A stretch of 64,000 nt of DNA, taken from positions 181,535-245,534 of the forward strand of contig JBBDWL010000138.1 of assembly GCA_040902895.1 (NCBI GenBank), written 5' to 3'. Below the pieces are notes generated by a model. That model was not told where the DNA came from, ran no database searches, and worked only from the letters and a program-made list of their open reading frames with translations. Position 1 is the stretch's first letter. Each line of letters begins with the position of its first letter. This DNA comes from JALYRV01 sp040902895. Its GTDB lineage: Bacteria > Acidobacteriota > Vicinamibacteria > Vicinamibacterales > SCN-69-37. Positions 61,358 to 64,000 of this stretch are shown here, piece by piece. A program made the position numbers and the translations under genes.

Positions 61358-62544
61358 GCCGGCTCGGTCTGCCGGGCGGCGTCTGGCGCCTGGGTTGGGT
61401 CAGCTTCTTCACCGACACGGCCAGCGAGATGGTGTATCCGCTGCTGCCCGGCTTCATTCTCAAGCTTCGCGGGGGCACACCGTTCGTCGTCGGCCTGATT
61501 GAAGGCGTGGCAGAGGCGGTCAACAGCGTCTTCAAGGTGCTGTCGGGCCGCCGCTCGGATCGCACCGGAGCGCGCAAGCCGCTCGTGGCGTTCGGATACA
61601 CCGTGTCGTCACTCGCGCGCCCGATCATCGCCGTCGCGGTGTCCTGGTGGCAGGTTCTGGGCCTGCGGTTCATCGATCGGTTCGGCAAAGGCGTGCGCGG
61701 CGCGCCGCGCGCCCCGCTGCTGGCGGCCATCGCCCCGGCGGGGCAGAAGGGCAAAGTCTTTGGATTCCATCGCGCGATGGATCACGCGGGCGCGATCGTC
61801 GGGCCGCTCATCGCAACCGCCTACCTTGCCTGGCGTCCCGAGGACTATCGCGGTCTGTTTGCGCTCACGATTCTTCCCGGTCTCATCGTCATCGCGCTGG
61901 TGTGGACAACACCAGAACCCAAAGCACCTGTTTCACCTCTGTTACCGGCTCTACCCGCTGATTTGTCCTGGCACGCACTGCCGCCTGCCGCGCGCCGCGT
62001 GATCCTGATCGTGCTGCTGTTCTCGCTCGGAAACTCGACCGATGCATTCCTGCTCTTGAAGCTCGAAGCCTCCGGCGTCGAGGTCACATGGCTGCCACTT
62101 GCGTGGGCGGCGCTGCACGTCGTGAAGAGTGCGACATCCGTTGCGGGAGGCATGCTGGCCGACCGCATCGGCTATCGCGCGCCGATCGTGGCCGGATGGC
62201 TCTGGTACGCGGCGATCTATGCGGCCCTCGCGTTCGCGCAGTCCGCTTCAGCCGTCGTGGCATTGTTTCTGGCCTACGGCTTGTTCTTCGGACTCACCGA
62301 AGGTCCAGAGAAGGCGCTTGTCGCGGAGCTGGCTGCACCTGAAGTGCGAGGGACCGCATTCGGTTTCTACAACGCCTCGCTAGGCGTCGGCGTGCTCGCG
62401 GCAAGCCTGCTCTTCGGTGCGATCTGGACGGCGGTGTCGCCCGCGGCAGCGTTTCTCACGGGTGCCGCGATCGCGGTAGTGGCCGCCCTGCTGCTAGCGC
62501 TTATGATTAGGGAGAATGCGAAAGAGGATTCTGGTCACGAATGA
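61354..62544 (+). CDS. MFS transporter
   Basis: The ATG at 61354, overlapping the acyltransferase stop, gives 396 residues with about 12 membrane spans. The first loop and helix 2 region (FFTDTASEMVYPLLPGFIL, then GVAEAVNSVFKVLSGRRSDRTGARKPLV) contains the family's D-R-x-G-x-R-type motif between helices 2 and 3. KGVRGAPRAPLLAAI occurs in helix 4-5. The same pattern is common in an uncharacterised MFS group of Acidobacteriota and Proteobacteria, with unknown substrates. Its end overlaps surE by 29 bases. Confidence 0.9.
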   Translation: MSRLGLPGGVWRLGWVSFFTDTASEMVYPLLPGFILKLRGGTPFVVGLIEGVAEAVNSVFKVLSGRRSDRTGARKPLVAFGYTVSSLARPIIAVAVSWWQVLGLRFIDRFGKGVRGAPRAPLLAAIAPAGQKGKVFGFHRAMDHAGAIVGPLIATAYLAWRPEDYRGLFALTILPGLIVIALVWTTPEPKAPVSPLLPALPADLSWHALPPAARRVILIVLLFSLGNSTDAFLLLKLEASGVEVTWLPLAWAALHVVKSATSVAGGMLADRIGYRAPIVAGWLWYAAIYAALAFAQSASAVVALFLAYGLFFGLTEGPEKALVAELAAPEVRGTAFGFYNASLGVGVLAASLLFGAIWTAVSPAAAFLTGAAIAVVAALLLALMIRENAKEDSGHE

Positions 62545-63277
62545 TGATGGGGTGCGCTCCGACGGCATCCTGGCCCTGGCTGAAGCGCTCAAACCTCTTG
62601 GTGACGTCACGATCGTTGCGCCCCTCAACGAAGCCAGCGCCATCGGACACGCGCTGACCCTTCGGCGTCCGCTGCACATCGAGCCGTTCGGCGAAGGCAT
62701 TTACGCCGTCGACGGCACGCCCACCGATTGCGTCAACATCGCGGTGACCAAAGTGCTCGACGGCATGCCCGACCTCATCGTGTCGGGCATCAACAAGGGC
62801 TGGAACATCGGGGACGATGTGACCTATTCGGGCACGGTCTCAGGCGCGCTCGAAGGCGCGCTGCTGGGCGTGCCCAGTATTGCCGTGTCGCTGCAGTACA
62901 CGCGCGAGATCTTTGATTTTGGACCGGCATCAACGGTTGCGGCGCAATACGCGAAAGCCGTTCTCGACAGGGGACTGCCCGCGCGGACTTTGATCAACAT
63001 CAACGTTCCCACAGGTCCCATTCGCGGGTATCGCGTGACCGTGCAGGGCAAGCGCAATCACGTCACGTCGGTTATGGATGTGATCGATCCGCGCCAGCGC
63101 GTCTGGTACTGGATTGAGGAAGGGCAAAACGACTGGGAGCCGCACGATCGGTCCGACTATCAGGCCGTGAAGGACGGATTCGTCTCGATCACGCCGCTGC
63201 ATCCCGATCTCACCAATTACGACGCGATGAAAGCGGTGGAATCGTTGCCGGTCGAGACTGAAGTTGAGGTAAAATAA
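62516..63277 (+). CDS. surE: 5'/3'-nucleotidase SurE
   Basis: SurE is a metal-dependent nucleotidase active on nucleoside monophosphates and important in stationary-phase survival. The 253-residue product has the metal site ILVTNDDGVRSDG at the N-terminus, APLNEASAIGHALTL, and the second metal region VSGINKGWNIGDDVTYSGTVSGALEG near residue 85, with a family-typical C-terminus. The ATG at 62516 lies inside the MFS gene, after an AGGGAG box. It is followed 17 bases later by a tRNA gene. Confidence 0.95.
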   Translation: MRKRILVTNDDGVRSDGILALAEALKPLGDVTIVAPLNEASAIGHALTLRRPLHIEPFGEGIYAVDGTPTDCVNIAVTKVLDGMPDLIVSGINKGWNIGDDVTYSGTVSGALEGALLGVPSIAVSLQYTREIFDFGPASTVAAQYAKAVLDRGLPARTLININVPTGPIRGYRVTVQGKRNHVTSVMDVIDPRQRVWYWIEEGQNDWEPHDRSDYQAVKDGFVSITPLHPDLTNYDAMKAVESLPVETEVEVK

Positions 63278-63294
63278 CCTGTTCCACACCCGGT

Positions 63295-63371
<77 letters not shown>

Positions 63372-63412
63372 ATATTTCGCCGCGTCGCTTGCAACGAACT
63401 TGCAACGATTCG

Positions 63413-63446
63413 AAAAAGGGCGTCTCAGCGTTGGGGCGCCCTTTTT
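63413..63446 (+). terminator. intrinsic terminator after tRNA-Pro
   Basis: AAAAAGGGCG (63413-63422) and CGCCCTTTTT (63437-63446) form a 10-bp stem with a 14-base loop, and GTTT follows. Its U-rich 3' side suits Rho-independent termination of the surE-tRNA region, and its A-rich 5' side could serve transcription from the other strand too. Upstream, CTTGCAACGA occurs twice in tandem at about 63389-63409. Confidence 0.8.
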
Positions 63447-63498
63447 GTTTGTCTTCGTGCTGCTCAAACGCGGAGCCACTTGGGCTAGAAGCGGTGGC

Positions 63499-63750
63499 TT
63501 AATGCTTCCGGCTGGATTTTCTCTGCGGATGCCGGTCAAGGTCCGAGAGCAATGCCGCCAGCGGAGTTTCGAGCGCGGCTGCCAGCCGCATCAGCACGTT
63601 TAGTCCCGGATTGCGAACGCCCCGTTCAATGCCCGATATGTACGTCCAATGTAGCTCCGCACGCTCAGCAAGTGCCTCCTGCGATAGTTTGAGCCGCATC
63701 CGGCGCTCGCGGACGCGTTCTCCAAACGCGGGACGGAAATCGGTTGGCAC
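63499..63750 (-). CDS. XRE-family transcriptional regulator
   Basis: The 83-residue protein is almost entirely one helix-turn-helix domain: GERVRERRMRLKLSQEALAERAELHWTYISGIERGVRNPGLNVLMRLAAAL, split here by turns at residues 28 and 38. This is the Cro/C1 type. The start is a GTG. Such small regulators are frequent in mobile elements and restriction systems, and this one sits between a tRNA gene and insertion-sequence-like repeats, so it may belong to an integrated element that continues beyond the window. Confidence 0.85.
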   Translation of the reverse strand: MPTDFRPAFGERVRERRMRLKLSQEALAERAELHWTYISGIERGVRNPGLNVLMRLAAALETPLAALLSDLDRHPQRKSSRKH

Positions 63751-63811
63751 TCAAAAGCATCCTGAGCAACGGTCGAGGGGGTAGCCATAGACGATGGGCT
63801 ATACTTCGGAC

Positions 63812-63870
63812 GCTCCCCTGCCGATAGGCGAAAGAATCCGTTTACCCGAACACGCGGGAGGAACCCTCCG
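63812..63870 (+). promoter_or_regulatory. possible structured leader RNA (weak)
   Basis: A TATACT box at 63800-63805 would start transcription near 63812. The following 59 bases contain the hairpin GCCGATAGGC, then GAATCCGTTTACCCG, ACGCGGG and GGAACCC before the ATG of the signal-peptide stub. The arrangement recalls the 5' part of ydaO-type (c-di-AMP) riboswitches, which often precede cell-wall hydrolase genes, but the 3' part of that motif is not present. Treat as a hint only. Confidence 0.25.
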
Positions 63871-63969
63871 ATGAGAGTGCTCTTGAGTTCTGTTTTCGCC
63901 GTTTCAACGGCATCGTCGAGGTTTCTGCTGGTGCTGATACTGCTATTGGGCGCGCCGCTCGGAAAATGA
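63871..63969 (+). pseudogene. signal-peptide stub cut off by an insertion-sequence-like end
   Basis: The ATG at 63871 opens 32 codons that look like a complete signal peptide: polar start, then SSRFLLVLILLLGAPLG. The frame stops inside the 21-bp direct repeats at 63953-63996. A GGAGGAACCC stretch lies shortly upstream. The simplest reading is a secreted-protein gene whose body was displaced by insertion of a mobile element. The rest may exist beyond the window, or the stub may be chance. Confidence 0.4.
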
Positions 63970-63996
63970 TCCATTCGCCGCTCGGAAAGTGATCCA
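63953..63996. repeat. two 21-bp direct repeats, probable IS21-type element end
   Basis: The unit CGCCGCTCGGAAA-A/G-TGATCCA occurs at 63953-63973 and 63976-63996 with one mismatch. Repeated GGATCA-TTTCC-type boxes of this length are typical of the ends of IS21-family elements, where the transposase binds. The element itself would lie to the right of the window, so identity is inferred. Confidence 0.5.
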
Positions 63997-64000
63997 CCTG

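Noticed and set aside
63372..63412. Tandem CTTGCAACGA after the tRNA as an integration site copy
   Set aside because: No second copy of the tRNA 3' end and no integrase gene are present in the window, so an att site cannot be supported.

Overview
The window is about 64 kb of high-GC chromosomal DNA, apparently from a metagenome-type assembly (a 10-N gap lies at 44430-44439). The gene content points to Acidobacteriota, probably the Vicinamibacteria lineage. Evidence: two long duplicated 'orphan' MacB/FtsX-type permeases (ADOP family), a PadR regulator next to an ADOP remnant, three loci encoding VWFA-related Acidobacterial-type secreted proteins, a large BNR/sortilin-like protein and an S9 peptidase. 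The assignment is inferred from protein families, not from rRNA. Apart from one tRNA the window is protein coding, and no complete prophage, CRISPR array or intact insertion sequence is visible.

Layout. (1) 1-5874 (+): aromatic amino-acid operon, trpD(end)-trpC-trpF-trpB-trpA-chorismate mutase-aroF-tyrA, with most genes overlapping by a few bases. (2) 5910-10252: acetoacetyl-CoA synthetase, a JAMM peptidase, a small secreted protein (-) and leucyl aminopeptidase. (3) 10246-18426 (-): nth, a zincin, rsmA, RNase J, ftsK, a cell-wall amidase and a small membrane protein, i.e. genome maintenance, RNA decay and cell division. (4) 18568-20584 (-): a compact lexA-DUF3467-divergent Y-family polymerase operon. 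(5) 20585-21401: atypical intergenic DNA holding two short, mutually similar helical ORFs. (6) 21402-29509 (+): ECF sigma, anti-sigma-like and Spy-like genes, then recG-rsmD-coaD-aminotransferase-glcD. (7) 29566-49705: accessory envelope and secretion region (ADOP permeases, S9 peptidase, PadR, BNR protein, VWFA proteins) interrupted by housekeeping rho, a diguanylate cyclase and a PAP2 gene split by a palindromic repeat. (8) 49812-55696 (-): hspR-J-protein-clpB-ftsH proteostasis operon with a recognisable promoter and a HAIR-like operator. (9) 55722-62544: terC, a decaying ECF sigma/DUF4142/cupredoxin locus, a sodium:solute symporter, a P1 peptidase, an acyltransferase and an MFS transporter. 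(10) 62516-64000: surE, tRNA-Pro(CGG), an XRE regulator, and a signal-peptide stub that runs into insertion-sequence-like direct repeats at the window edge.

The main theme outside the ordinary genes is small palindromic DNA. At least eight copies of one family (GTAG, a variable stem, CTTTAG or CTTCAG, then the matching stem) are scattered through the window, two of them read in frame inside one membrane-protein gene. A different palindrome forms the C-terminal tail of trpC. A third, with 27-bp arms, splits the PAP2 gene. Several gene junctions carry low-complexity inverted repeats, and one of these supplies the stop codon of the neighbouring gene. Three loci look like products of deletion or fusion: an ADOP N-terminus joined to a VWFA-protein C-terminus, a DUF4142/cupredoxin frameshift, and an ECF sigma factor lacking region 2.
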